Shown piece after piece: positions 52,076-59,510 of a DNA stretch of 64,000 nucleotides (within the stretch, counting starts at the first letter, position 1; every line of letters starts with the position of its first letter). The DNA is from Rhodococcus gordoniae. Lineage in GTDB: Bacteria; Actinomycetota; Actinomycetes; Mycobacteriales; Mycobacteriaceae. The stretch covers positions 62,000 through 125,999 of the forward strand of contig NZ_LPZN01000015.1 of assembly GCF_001646655.1 (NCBI RefSeq), written 5' to 3'. The notes under the pieces were generated by a model. It was not told the origin of the DNA and did not search any database. It saw only the letters and a list, made by a program, of their open reading frames with translations. A program made the position numbers and the translations under genes.

Positions 52076-52864
52076 ATGGCCGTATCCCGTATGGACCCGA
52101 TCGTTCCCACGCTGCCCCTCGCGGGTGGTACCGCCCTCGTGACCGGAGCCGGTCAGGGCATCGGGCGGGGTATCGCCCTTGCGCTCGCCGCTGCCGGTGC
52201 CTCGGTGGCCGCGGTGGGCCGCACCCCGGAGACCATCGGTGCCACCGCGATCGAGATCGAAGCCCGAGGCGGTCGCGCGGTGCCGTACGTGTGCGACGTG
52301 ACCGACCTGGAAGCAGTGGATGCGACCGTAGCGGACGTGGTGGCGGAGTTCGGCGGACTCACGATCCTGGTCAACAACGCGCAATCACCGGCTCCGGGAA
52401 CGCTGCTCGAACTCGACGAAGCCGTGTACCGCGACGGTATGGAGTCCGGCCCGGCCGCCACCTGGCGGATGATGCGGGCGTGTCACCCGCATCTGCGTGG
52501 CGGTGGCTCGATCGTCAATCTCGGATCGGCGGCCGGTATCCGGTGGAACCCCTCGGGGACGGGCGGATATGCGGCAGCGAAAGAGGCGATCCGAGTGTTC
52601 ACCCGCACTGCCGCCTGTGAGTGGGCGGCCGACGGCATTCGGGTCAATTCCATTCTTCCGCTGGCCGATTCGATGGCCATGCAGGAGTGGGCCGAACGCG
52701 AACCGGAGGAGGCCGCGGCGTACGCTGCTTCGATTCCGCTCGGGCGCCTCGGCGACCCCGAAACCGACATCGGTCCTGCCGTGGTCTTCCTGTGCAGCGA
52801 GGCGGCCCGGTACATCACCGGCCATTCGCTGCCGGTGGACGGTGGTCAGGCGCTGGTGCGCTGA
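52076..52864 (+). CDS. Short-chain dehydrogenase/reductase
   Basis: A 262-residue classical SDR. The cofactor loop is TALVTGAGQGIGRGIALAL, the structural motif is LVNNAQSP, the catalytic Tyr/Lys pair is in GGYAAAKEAI, and the C-terminal part has RVNSILPLAD and ITGHSLPVDGGQAL. It would oxidise or reduce a hydroxyl or keto group with NAD(H) or NADP(H); a steroid or aromatic intermediate is likely from context. ATG 52076 has AGGAG seven bases upstream. Its end overlaps the convergent iclR gene by 19 bases. Confidence 0.9.
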   Translation: MAVSRMDPIVPTLPLAGGTALVTGAGQGIGRGIALALAAAGASVAAVGRTPETIGATAIEIEARGGRAVPYVCDVTDLEAVDATVADVVAEFGGLTILVNNAQSPAPGTLLELDEAVYRDGMESGPAATWRMMRACHPHLRGGGSIVNLGSAAGIRWNPSGTGGYAAAKEAIRVFTRTAACEWAADGIRVNSILPLADSMAMQEWAEREPEEAAAYAASIPLGRLGDPETDIGPAVVFLCSEAARYITGHSLPVDGGQALVR

Positions 52865-53655
52865 GACGCCGGTCCGCTCGCGTGCTGCGATTCGTTCGGG
52901 GACAACGCGCGCCACACCGCCCGTGCGGCGAGCCGGACCGGGGTGGCCAGGCCGACGGTGTCCACCGTGTTCACGGGGCCGGTCACGGACAACGCTGCCA
53001 CGTAGGTCCGGCCGTTGCCGATGGGTGCCGCCACACACGCGGCCCCCGGCGTGGATTCCTCCCGCTCGTGGGCGATGTGCCGCTCGCGGATACGCGCGAT
53101 CTCGTTGCGGGGCAACAGGTTTTCAACGGTTGGTACACCTCCTGGCGCCGGTCGGACGACGTCGAATCGGGTATGGGCAAGGAGCGCTTTGCCGAGCGCG
53201 GTGCGATGGGCCGGCTGCCGACCGCCGATGCGCGAGGGTAGCGCGAGCGGTCCACGGCCGACCTTGTCGACGTAGCGCACGTCGCCACCGTCGAGTACCG
53301 CGAGGTGGACGACGAGACCGGTCGCCGAATGCAGTTCGTGCAGGACGGGATTGGCCGCACGATGCAGGCGGTCGTGCTTCCGTGCCAGCGCGCCCCACTC
53401 GAGGGGCGTCCGCCCGAGGGCGTAGGCCTTGCCGCGCTTGCTCACCCAGCCGTATTCGGCGAGCTGGGAGAGCAAGCGGTGAGCGGACGAACGCGGCAGG
53501 CCCGTGCGTGTCGACAACTCGGACAGCGTGAGGTGGTCACCGGTGTGGAACTCGTCCAGGAGCCCGGCTATGCGGGCGATGACGGCATCGGGAAAATCGT
53601 CGGTGCGTGTCACGAAATCCTCCTTCAACAGGGCGGACAGTGCCGGCTCACTCAT
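52846..53655 (-). CDS. IclR-family regulator 1
   Basis: A 269-residue regulator with an N-terminal winged helix (LTLSELSTRTGLPRSSAHRLLSQLAEYGWV) and an effector-binding GAF-like domain (LHELHSATGLVVHLAVLDGG, PAHRTALGKALLAH). A 23-residue N-terminal extension precedes the usual start. The operator at 53653-53671 overlaps the start codon, which predicts autoregulation. It is a paralog of the gene at 53706-54365, and the two are adjacent on the same strand. Confidence 0.9.
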   Translation of the reverse strand: MSEPALSALLKEDFVTRTDDFPDAVIARIAGLLDEFHTGDHLTLSELSTRTGLPRSSAHRLLSQLAEYGWVSKRGKAYALGRTPLEWGALARKHDRLHRAANPVLHELHSATGLVVHLAVLDGGDVRYVDKVGRGPLALPSRIGGRQPAHRTALGKALLAHTRFDVVRPAPGGVPTVENLLPRNEIARIRERHIAHEREESTPGAACVAAPIGNGRTYVAALSVTGPVNTVDTVGLATPVRLAARAVWRALSPNESQHASGPASQRTSA

Positions 53656-53671
53656 TGATCAATCGATCAAT
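53653..53671 (-). promoter_or_regulatory. Operator 2, CATTGATC-AATC-GATCAAT
   Basis: CATTGATC (53653-53660), AATC, GATCAAT (53665-53671) lies exactly on the ATG of iclR 1. The core is identical to operator 1. Confidence 0.75.
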
Positions 53672-53705
53672 CAATCGATGGGTGCGACTGTAACAGGAGG
53701 AGGGC

Positions 53706-54365
53706 TTACGTGGCCAGTGTCACTTCGAGACGATCGGTCGCGCGGCGGAGCCTGCGGGCCGCGTCCTCGGGGATCGCCTCGGTGGGGCCGGCCAGCGACA
53801 GTGCGGCGATCTCCCCGTCTCCGGCCGCGAACGTCGCCACCATGTGGCGGAAGCAGGTGCCGCCGTGCACAATCCCGTCGGCGAGTGAGCATCCGCTCCC
53901 GGCCTGGGGGTGCGTTCCGTCGCGGCGGGCCAGCAGCGCCAACCCCGCGACGGTTTCCTCGGCGGGTCGCCGTTGGCCGGCCCACGAACTGTCCGCCACC
54001 CGGATTCCGCTCACCTTCTCCAGGTAGACGAGCTGATCGCCGTCGAGAACCGTCAGGTGGACGACCAGTCCGGTCTCGCGGTGCAGGTCGTACATGGCAG
54101 GCAGTGCGGCGCTGTGGATGCGATCGTGGGCCTGCGCGAGAGCACCGAGTTCGACGATCTTCGGGCCCAGACGGTAGGTGGTGCCGGTGCGTCGCATCCA
54201 TCCGACCCGCACGAGCTGGAGAAGCATGCGATGTGCCGATGAGCGGGGAAAGCCCGTGCGTCGGCACAGTTCGGTGAGGGTCAGTCCGTCGGCGTCGCGG
54301 AACGGTTCGAGCAGCAGGCCGACGCGGGCCATGACGGACGAGGGGTTGTCGAGAACTTCGGACAT
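53706..54365 (-). CDS. IclR-family regulator 2
   Basis: A 219-residue regulator, shorter than usual for the family (about 250). The winged helix is intact (LTLTELCRRTGFPRSSAHRMLLQLVRVGWM) and the effector domain carries MYDLHRETGLVVHLTVLDGD, but the segment after RRPAEETVAGLALLAR is compressed. It binds an aromatic or steroid-like effector by analogy. Operator 3 lies 30 bases before the start. It is upstream of iclR 1 on the same strand and may be transcribed with it. Confidence 0.88.
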   Translation of the reverse strand: MSEVLDNPSSVMARVGLLLEPFRDADGLTLTELCRRTGFPRSSAHRMLLQLVRVGWMRRTGTTYRLGPKIVELGALAQAHDRIHSAALPAMYDLHRETGLVVHLTVLDGDQLVYLEKVSGIRVADSSWAGQRRPAEETVAGLALLARRDGTHPQAGSGCSLADGIVHGGTCFRHMVATFAAGDGEIAALSLAGPTEAIPEDAARRLRRATDRLEVTLAT

Positions 54366-54394
54366 GGTCTTCTCCGAGGCGTGATTCGGCGTTG

Positions 54395-54412
54395 ATTGAT
54401 CGAGCGATCAAT
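54395..54412 (-). promoter_or_regulatory. Operator 3, ATTGATC-GAGC-GATCAAT
   Basis: ATTGATC (54395-54401), GAGC, GATCAAT (54406-54412), upstream of iclR 2. Same arms as operators 1 and 2 with a different four-base centre, showing that the arms are the conserved part. Confidence 0.75.
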
Positions 54413-54474
54413 GAATGCCTACGACTGTAGCGGTGCACGGCGCTCCAGGGAAGAACGAATTCCAGGAAGAAACG

Positions 54475-54508
54475 AAAAATGCACCGCGACCAGCGTCGCG
54501 GTGCATTT
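54475..54508 (-). terminator. Intrinsic terminator after the hsaC-like gene
   Basis: Perfect 14-base arms AAATGCACCGCGAC (54477-54490) and GTCGCGGTGCATTT (54495-54508) with loop CAGC. On the minus strand the stem is followed by a T-run, fitting the end of the hsaA-hsaC-like operon. Confidence 0.88.
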
Positions 54509-54534
54509 CTCGAACGGGGTGGAACGGTCCGATG

Positions 54535-55446
54535 TCAGGCGGTCGGCGGCAGGAACGCCTTCAGCGGCTCGGAACCCGACTGATCGTGGCCCCAGTACGC
54601 ATCCGCGGTGATCTCCTCGGACGTGTAGAAGCGCTCGTCGACGAGCATGCCCTCGGTGCCGAACTCGAGATCCCAACCGCCGGGTGCCCGGACGTAGAAC
54701 GAGACCATCTTGTCGTTGGTGTGCCGGCCGAGCGTCGACGAGATCGAGAAGTCCAGCCGGTTCACGCGATCGAGCGCCTGGCCGACCGCGTCGAGGGTGT
54801 CGACCTCGGTCATCAGGTGCACCATGCCGGGCTCCTCGTTCGGCGGAGCCGGGCACAGAGCGAGACTGTGGTGACGCTCGTTGATGCCGAGGAAACGCAC
54901 CCGCACGAGACCGTCCTCGTCGAGACGGATCGATCCGCGCGGCAGGAAACCCAGCACCTGCGTGTAGAACTCGTACGTCTCGGCGAAGTTCGCCGTGGGC
55001 AGCACCACGTGGCCGAGGCCCAGGCCGCCGGTCACCCAGCGCCCGCCGAACGGCGTCACGATCGGGCTGTGGTCGAGCACCGGACCGAAGAACACCTCGA
55101 GCCGGGTTCCGGCCGGATCCTCGAACGCGATCGCGGCCTCGGCGTCGATGTACGTCGCTTCCTTGTGCGAGAGCACTTCGACGGCGCGACCCGACTTCTC
55201 GACGGCCTCCCGCACCCGCTGGAGCGCGAACTCGTCACGCACCTCCCAGCCCACGGCCAGTGCCTTGTCGGACTCGCCGGGCAGCACCTGGATGCGCGAG
55301 CGGCGCTCGTCGACGCGGGCATAGAAGCCGTCCGGTTCCGGGCCCGAACCCTCGGCCATACCGAGTCCGTCGAGGAGCAGTGCGCGCCAACGGGGTACAT
55401 CCTGGGTCTGGACGCGAAGGTATCCCAGACCTCTCAGTTCAGTCAT
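54535..55446 (-). CDS. Extradiol ring-cleavage dioxygenase (HsaC/BphC-like)
   Basis: A 303-residue type I extradiol dioxygenase built of two vicinal-oxygen-chelate domains. The C-terminal domain carries the iron ligands: His in GLGLGHVVLP (about residue 145), His in NERHHSLAL (about 210) and Glu in WDLEFGTEG (about 260). This matches 2,3-dihydroxybiphenyl dioxygenase and the steroid enzyme HsaC, which split a catechol next to its hydroxyls. It follows the HsaA-like gene by 26 bases, the enzyme that would produce its catechol. Substrate class (steroid secoaldehyde-type or biphenyl-type catechol) is not settled. Confidence 0.88.
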   Translation of the reverse strand: MTELRGLGYLRVQTQDVPRWRALLLDGLGMAEGSGPEPDGFYARVDERRSRIQVLPGESDKALAVGWEVRDEFALQRVREAVEKSGRAVEVLSHKEATYIDAEAAIAFEDPAGTRLEVFFGPVLDHSPIVTPFGGRWVTGGLGLGHVVLPTANFAETYEFYTQVLGFLPRGSIRLDEDGLVRVRFLGINERHHSLALCPAPPNEEPGMVHLMTEVDTLDAVGQALDRVNRLDFSISSTLGRHTNDKMVSFYVRAPGGWDLEFGTEGMLVDERFYTSEEITADAYWGHDQSGSEPLKAFLPPTA

Positions 55447-55472
55447 GTCGTGTCCTCGAAAGTGAAGGGGAA

Positions 55473-56645
55473 TCAGATCATTGCGCGGTAGGGACCCTGC
55501 GGGTCGCCACCGAGTTGCGTGAGGGCCGCGGAGTGGTAGATCATTCCGGGCACGTGGATGGCGTGGGTCAGGCCGACGTGCGCGTCGCGCCAGAAACGCT
55601 GCATCGGCGTCTTCAGGTGCACCGCCGCACCGCCGGCGCGCGCGAAGATCTCGTCCATCGCCCGCACGGCGCGCCACGCGGCCGAGATCTGGGTGCGACG
55701 CCCGATGGCGCGCTCCTCGAAGCTGATCTCCTCACCGCGGTCGGTCTTGTCCCAGAACCGGTCGACGGTCTCGAGCAACGCGAGCCGCGACGCGGAGATC
55801 TCGGAGGCGGCCTCGCTGATCGCGAACAGGACGTAGGGGTCCTCCTTGATCGGGACGCCGGTGACCTGCACGCGCTCCTTCTGCGCGGCGACGTAGCAGG
55901 CCAGCGCACCCTCGGTCATGCCGATCAGCGACGAGGTGATGCCCAGCGGGAAGATGTACGAGAAGGGGAACTTGTACAGCGTCTCGTCGCGACCCGCATG
56001 CCGCCAGCCGTTGCCGCTCAGGACGATGTCGGCGTCGAGCGTGCGGTATTCGGGGAGGAAGGCGTCCTTGACGATCAGGTCCTTCGAGCCCGTGCCGCGT
56101 AGGCCGATGACGTTCCAGCTGTCCGCGTCGATGTCGTAGTCGGAGCGGGGGAGCAGCACGTGCAGGACCTTGTCGGTGCGGTTGCCGTCCTTGTCGCCCA
56201 CGGCAGCACCGATCATGACCCAGCCGCAGTGGTCGGTGCCCGACGAGAACGACCAGCGGCCGTTGAGGATGTACCCGCCGTCGACGGGCACCGCGACCCC
56301 CATGGGGGCGTACGGCGACGCCATCCACATGTCGTTGTCCTCGCCCCAGACCTCTTCCTGGGCCTTGGGGTCGAAGAAGGTGAGCTCCCACGGGTGTACG
56401 CCGACGATGCCCGACACCCAGCCGGTCGCACCGTCGAGTGCGCCGACGGCCATGACGGTCTCGGCGAATTCGCGAGGATGAACTTCCATGCCGCCGAACT
56501 GCTTCGGCTGCAACATGCGGACGATGCCGGAATCGCGCAGGTGCTTCGCGGAGATGTCCGACAGTCGCATCTGCTCGTCGCCGACGACGCCTTCGGCGCG
56601 GATCTCCTCCGCGTGCTGCATGATCCTGTCCAATACCTGACCCAT
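55473..56645 (-). CDS. Flavin-dependent monooxygenase (HsaA-like, acyl-CoA dehydrogenase fold)
   Basis: A 390-residue protein of the acyl-CoA dehydrogenase fold, group D flavin monooxygenases. The pattern QPKQFGGMEVHPREFAETVM, GATGWVSGIVGVHPWELTFF, NGRWSFSSGTDHCGWVMIG, and GLRGTGSKDLIVKDAFLPE matches HsaA and related phenol hydroxylases that use reduced flavin from a partner reductase (HsaB). It would ortho-hydroxylate a phenolic ring for the ring-cleavage enzyme encoded next. No HsaB-type reductase gene is nearby, so it must come from elsewhere. Start ATG 56645. Confidence 0.88.
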   Translation of the reverse strand: MGQVLDRIMQHAEEIRAEGVVGDEQMRLSDISAKHLRDSGIVRMLQPKQFGGMEVHPREFAETVMAVGALDGATGWVSGIVGVHPWELTFFDPKAQEEVWGEDNDMWMASPYAPMGVAVPVDGGYILNGRWSFSSGTDHCGWVMIGAAVGDKDGNRTDKVLHVLLPRSDYDIDADSWNVIGLRGTGSKDLIVKDAFLPEYRTLDADIVLSGNGWRHAGRDETLYKFPFSYIFPLGITSSLIGMTEGALACYVAAQKERVQVTGVPIKEDPYVLFAISEAASEISASRLALLETVDRFWDKTDRGEEISFEERAIGRRTQISAAWRAVRAMDEIFARAGGAAVHLKTPMQRFWRDAHVGLTHAIHVPGMIYHSAALTQLGGDPQGPYRAMI

Positions 56646-56892
56646 GACGGTGACTCTTCCTGGGAATCGGCTGCTGACGAGCCGGGACTGCGTGGGAGGG
56701 GTGCCCCGCGGAACGGAGCGATCTGCGCTGTGCAGGTGTGACATTCCGAACGGTTCCAGCCGCACTATGAGCGCGCACCGGTTTTTCCGTTGAGCGGGAC
56801 GTTCCGGGCGGTCTCGATGGGAGACCCGGTAGACAGGCGCGAGACGGCAGCGTGCTGCCGTCGCAGCTGACCGTCGCTCCGGAAGGATCCTC
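56646..56892. promoter_or_regulatory. Divergent promoter region of HsaA-like and SnoaL-like operons
   Basis: A 247-base gap with two inverted repeats: GGTCTC-GATGG-GAGACC (56810-56826) and GACGGCAG-CGTG-CTGCCGTC (56843-56862), the latter 31 bases before ATG 56893. Either could be an operator. The ATTGATC operator is absent here. GGAAGGATCC precedes ATG 56893 as ribosome binding site. Confidence 0.5.
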
Positions 56893-57378
56893 ATGACCGA
56901 CACTGCAGACCTGGTGGCTTCGCTCGTCGAGCGCGTGCAGCTCCTCGAGGACAAGGCCGCCATCCACGAGGTACTCACCGCCTACGGCCCGGCCGTGGAC
57001 GCCGGCGACGCCGACGCCGTGGGGGAGTTGTGGGCGGAGGATGCGGTCTACGACGTCGACGTCCGGGTGATGGAGGGTCGCGACGCCATCACCGAGATGG
57101 TCCGCACCCGGCCTCATCAGGACTACATCAACGAAGGATGCGGTCACCTGCTCGACCCGGTCCACATCCGCGTCGACGGCGACACCGCCGTCGCGACCTG
57201 CCATTCGCTGTTGTTGCGACGTAACGTCGATGCCGATTCGTTCCGCGTGTGGCGGGTGACGGCCAACCGCTTCGAGCTCGCGCGCATCGACGGACGCTGG
57301 AAGATCAAGCTTCGCATCGCCCGCGTGCTCAATGGCAGTGCCGAGGCGCGCGAGCTTCTCGCGAGGGCTTCCCGGTGA
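56893..57378 (+). CDS. SnoaL-like (NTF2-fold) protein 1
   Basis: A 161-residue protein of the NTF2/SnoaL fold (LEDKAAIHEVLTAYGPAVDAGDADAVGELWAEDAVYD at residues 18-55 is described by its parts: the helix, then the cone-shaped sheet). Family members include ketosteroid isomerases, dehydratases and small-subunit-like proteins. The second SnoaL-like gene overlaps it as GTGA. It is divergent from the HsaA/HsaC pair. A role on a ring intermediate is inferred from context. Confidence 0.82.
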   Translation: MTDTADLVASLVERVQLLEDKAAIHEVLTAYGPAVDAGDADAVGELWAEDAVYDVDVRVMEGRDAITEMVRTRPHQDYINEGCGHLLDPVHIRVDGDTAVATCHSLLLRRNVDADSFRVWRVTANRFELARIDGRWKIKLRIARVLNGSAEARELLARASR

Positions 57379-57881
57379 TCGAACTGTCTGCTGCCGAACA
57401 ACTTCTGGCAATTCACGAGATCCAGCAGCTCTTCTCGGCTCGCCTGCGGGTGATGGACACCAAGCAATGGGATCTGTACCCGACCCTGCACACCGAGGAC
57501 GTGGTGAGCGAAACGTGGGGTGGACTGCCCAGCGACAAGCAGCCCCGCACCGGTGAGGAAGCCGGTCGCGTGGTGGGTCGCGAGGCATTGACCCGCGCCA
57601 TCAGCAACCTCCTCGACGGTCCGGTGTCGGTCACCTCGGCCCATCACGGCCACTGCCCGGAGATCGTCCTCGAATCCGACACCACCGCCCGCGGTATCTG
57701 GGCGATGGAGGATCAGCTGTGGTGGGACAACGACGGCGTCGAGGAATCGCTGCACGGGTGGGGCCACTACCACGAGGAATACCGCAAGGTCGACGACGTC
57801 TGGCTGATCTCCTACCGCAAGCTCACCCGCCTGCGCGAGGTGCACACCCCCGGTTTCTTCAGCTTCCTGAAGCGACTCTGA
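57375..57881 (+). CDS. SnoaL-like (NTF2-fold) protein 2
   Basis: A 168-residue paralog of the same fold (LLAIHEIQQLFSARLRVMDT, then YPTLHTEDVVSETWGG and a sheet ending in VWLISYRKLTRLREVHTPG). GTG 57375 overlaps the upstream stop, so the two are co-translated and may form a heteromer. The conserved HxxxD-like polar residues of dehydratase-type members (TSAHHGHCPEIV) are visible. The hairpin repeat copy 2 begins 76 bases after the stop. Confidence 0.8.
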   Translation: MIELSAAEQLLAIHEIQQLFSARLRVMDTKQWDLYPTLHTEDVVSETWGGLPSDKQPRTGEEAGRVVGREALTRAISNLLDGPVSVTSAHHGHCPEIVLESDTTARGIWAMEDQLWWDNDGVEESLHGWGHYHEEYRKVDDVWLISYRKLTRLREVHTPGFFSFLKRL

Positions 57882-57956
57882 ACGACGCCGGACGGACGCG
57901 ATCTCGGGGACCGCTCCTGGGCTGATGCCCGGTTCGACATCGTGCTCGCCTCCGCG

Positions 57957-58036
57957 GGCGTCCGACCCCCCATACTGACGCGCTGAAACGGGGTTCGCCC
58001 CTGCAACACGCCGGGCGAGCCCCGCTTCACCGCGCG
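57957..58036 (+). repeat. Hairpin repeat, copy 2
   Basis: Directly oriented copy of the repeat at 49678-49756. The arms GAAACGGGGTTCGCCC (57985-58000) and GGGCGAGCCCCGCTTC (58013-58028) enclose the same loop. Outer flanks (TCCGACCCC and GACGCGC before, CACCGCGCGAA after) are also shared. Confidence 0.75.
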
Positions 58037-58054
58037 AAGTTGTTTCGCAACAGC

Positions 58055-58094
58055 CGAACCCCACCGGTGCCGGAGACGGCCTCGGTGGGGTTCG
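58055..58094 (-). terminator. Terminator after MFS transporter
   Basis: Perfect 12-base arms CGAACCCCACCG (58055-58066) and CGGTGGGGTTCG (58083-58094), 14 bases past the stop of the minus-strand transporter gene. Confidence 0.82.
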
Positions 58095-58107
58095 AGTCGT
58101 CGTGTTC

Positions 58108-59472
58108 TCAGTAGAGCTTCTCGAGCTTGTCGAGATCTACACCCTTGGTCTCGCGACTGGTGGCCACGGCGATCACCGTGATCGACATGGTGATCACCAG
58201 GTAGACGATGACTGCTGTGGCGCTGAAGCGGTCGACCAGCCACACCGCGATGAACGGGGCCGGAGCTCCGGCGATGATCGACGAGCCCTGGAACACCAGT
58301 GACGAACCGGCGAAGCGGTACTTGGTGGGGAACAACTCGGTGATCCAGGCGGCTTCGGGACCGGCGAGCATGCCGTGCAGCAGTGCGCCCACGCAGACAC
58401 CGACACCGAGTGCGGTCATGTTCTCGGTGTGCACCAGGGAGAAGAAGATCGGTGCCCAGATGATGAGCGAGACGGCCGGGACGAGCATGGCGATCTTGCG
58501 TCCCACCCGGTCGGACCACCATCCGCCGCCGATCATTCCGAGGAACTGGCAGACCGACGCGAAGGCGACGGTGGTGACGATCGCGCCGCGGGTGTAGTCG
58601 AAATAGGTCGTGGCGTAGGCGATGACGAAGATCGTGTAGACGTAGAACGCGATGTTCTCACCCAGACGCATGCCGAGGCCGTGGAGCAGAGGACGAGGCT
58701 TGCGCAGAGCTTCGATGATGCTGGACGACTCCTTGGGCGCCGCCTGTTCCCCGGCCGATTCGGCCTTCGCCTGCGCGGCCTGATAGACCGGCGATTCTTC
58801 GACACCCCGACGGATCAGGAACCCGATGACGAGAAGGGGGACGGCGAGGAGGAAGGCCACGCGCCAACCCCATTCGTCGAATGCGTCTCCGGGGAAGACG
58901 ACCGCGAGGATGCCGACCGTGACCGTGGCCAGGACGGTGCCGGCCGGAGCCCCGGACTGGGGCCATGCCGCCCAGAAGCCGCGACGCTTGGGTTCGCCGT
59001 ATTCGCTGACGAGGATCACCGCGGCGCCGAACTCACCACCGAGAGCGAAACCCTGGATCATGCGCAGGACCACGAGGGCGACGGTGGCCCAGATACCGAT
59101 CTGGCCGTAGGTCGGCAGCAATCCGATCGCGGCGGTGGCACCGCCGAGCATGAGGAACGTCGCCACCAGGATGGGTTTGCGTCCGAACTTGTCACCGAGA
59201 TGGCCGAAGACGATGCCGCCGAGGGGCCGGGCGACGAACCCGAGTCCCTGTGTGGCGAGTGCCATCAGCAAGGACGCTACGGCGTTGCCGCTGGGGAAGA
59301 ACAGAGGGCCGAGGACGGTCGCGGCAAGGATGCCGTAGATCGCGAAGTCGTACCACTCGAGGACGGCGCCGGCCATGCTGCCGGCCAGAACCCGCTTGAA
59401 GGGGGTTCTGGTGGTCGGTGTGCCGGAGTCCGGTGGAACCGGCGGCGTACCCGACTGCTCGATGGTGGTCAT
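58108..59472 (-). CDS. MFS transporter, metabolite:proton symporter type
   Basis: A 454-residue 12-helix transporter of the metabolite:H+ symporter family (ShiA/KgtP/ProP-like): LEWYDFAIYGILAATVLGPLFF, GFVARPLGGIVFGHLGDKFGRKPILV, QGFALGGEFGAAVILVSEYG and EESPVYQ. It would import an organic acid or aromatic compound. It follows the P450 gene by 38 bases on the same strand, so it may take up the P450 substrate. The last residues (GVDLDKLEKLY) are typical of this family. Confidence 0.9.
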   Translation of the reverse strand: MTTIEQSGTPPVPPDSGTPTTRTPFKRVLAGSMAGAVLEWYDFAIYGILAATVLGPLFFPSGNAVASLLMALATQGLGFVARPLGGIVFGHLGDKFGRKPILVATFLMLGGATAAIGLLPTYGQIGIWATVALVVLRMIQGFALGGEFGAAVILVSEYGEPKRRGFWAAWPQSGAPAGTVLATVTVGILAVVFPGDAFDEWGWRVAFLLAVPLLVIGFLIRRGVEESPVYQAAQAKAESAGEQAAPKESSSIIEALRKPRPLLHGLGMRLGENIAFYVYTIFVIAYATTYFDYTRGAIVTTVAFASVCQFLGMIGGGWWSDRVGRKIAMLVPAVSLIIWAPIFFSLVHTENMTALGVGVCVGALLHGMLAGPEAAWITELFPTKYRFAGSSLVFQGSSIIAGAPAPFIAVWLVDRFSATAVIVYLVITMSITVIAVATSRETKGVDLDKLEKLY

Positions 59473-59510
59473 GTCGTGCCTTTCGGATCAGTTTCGGGGG
59501 CTGCTGTGTG

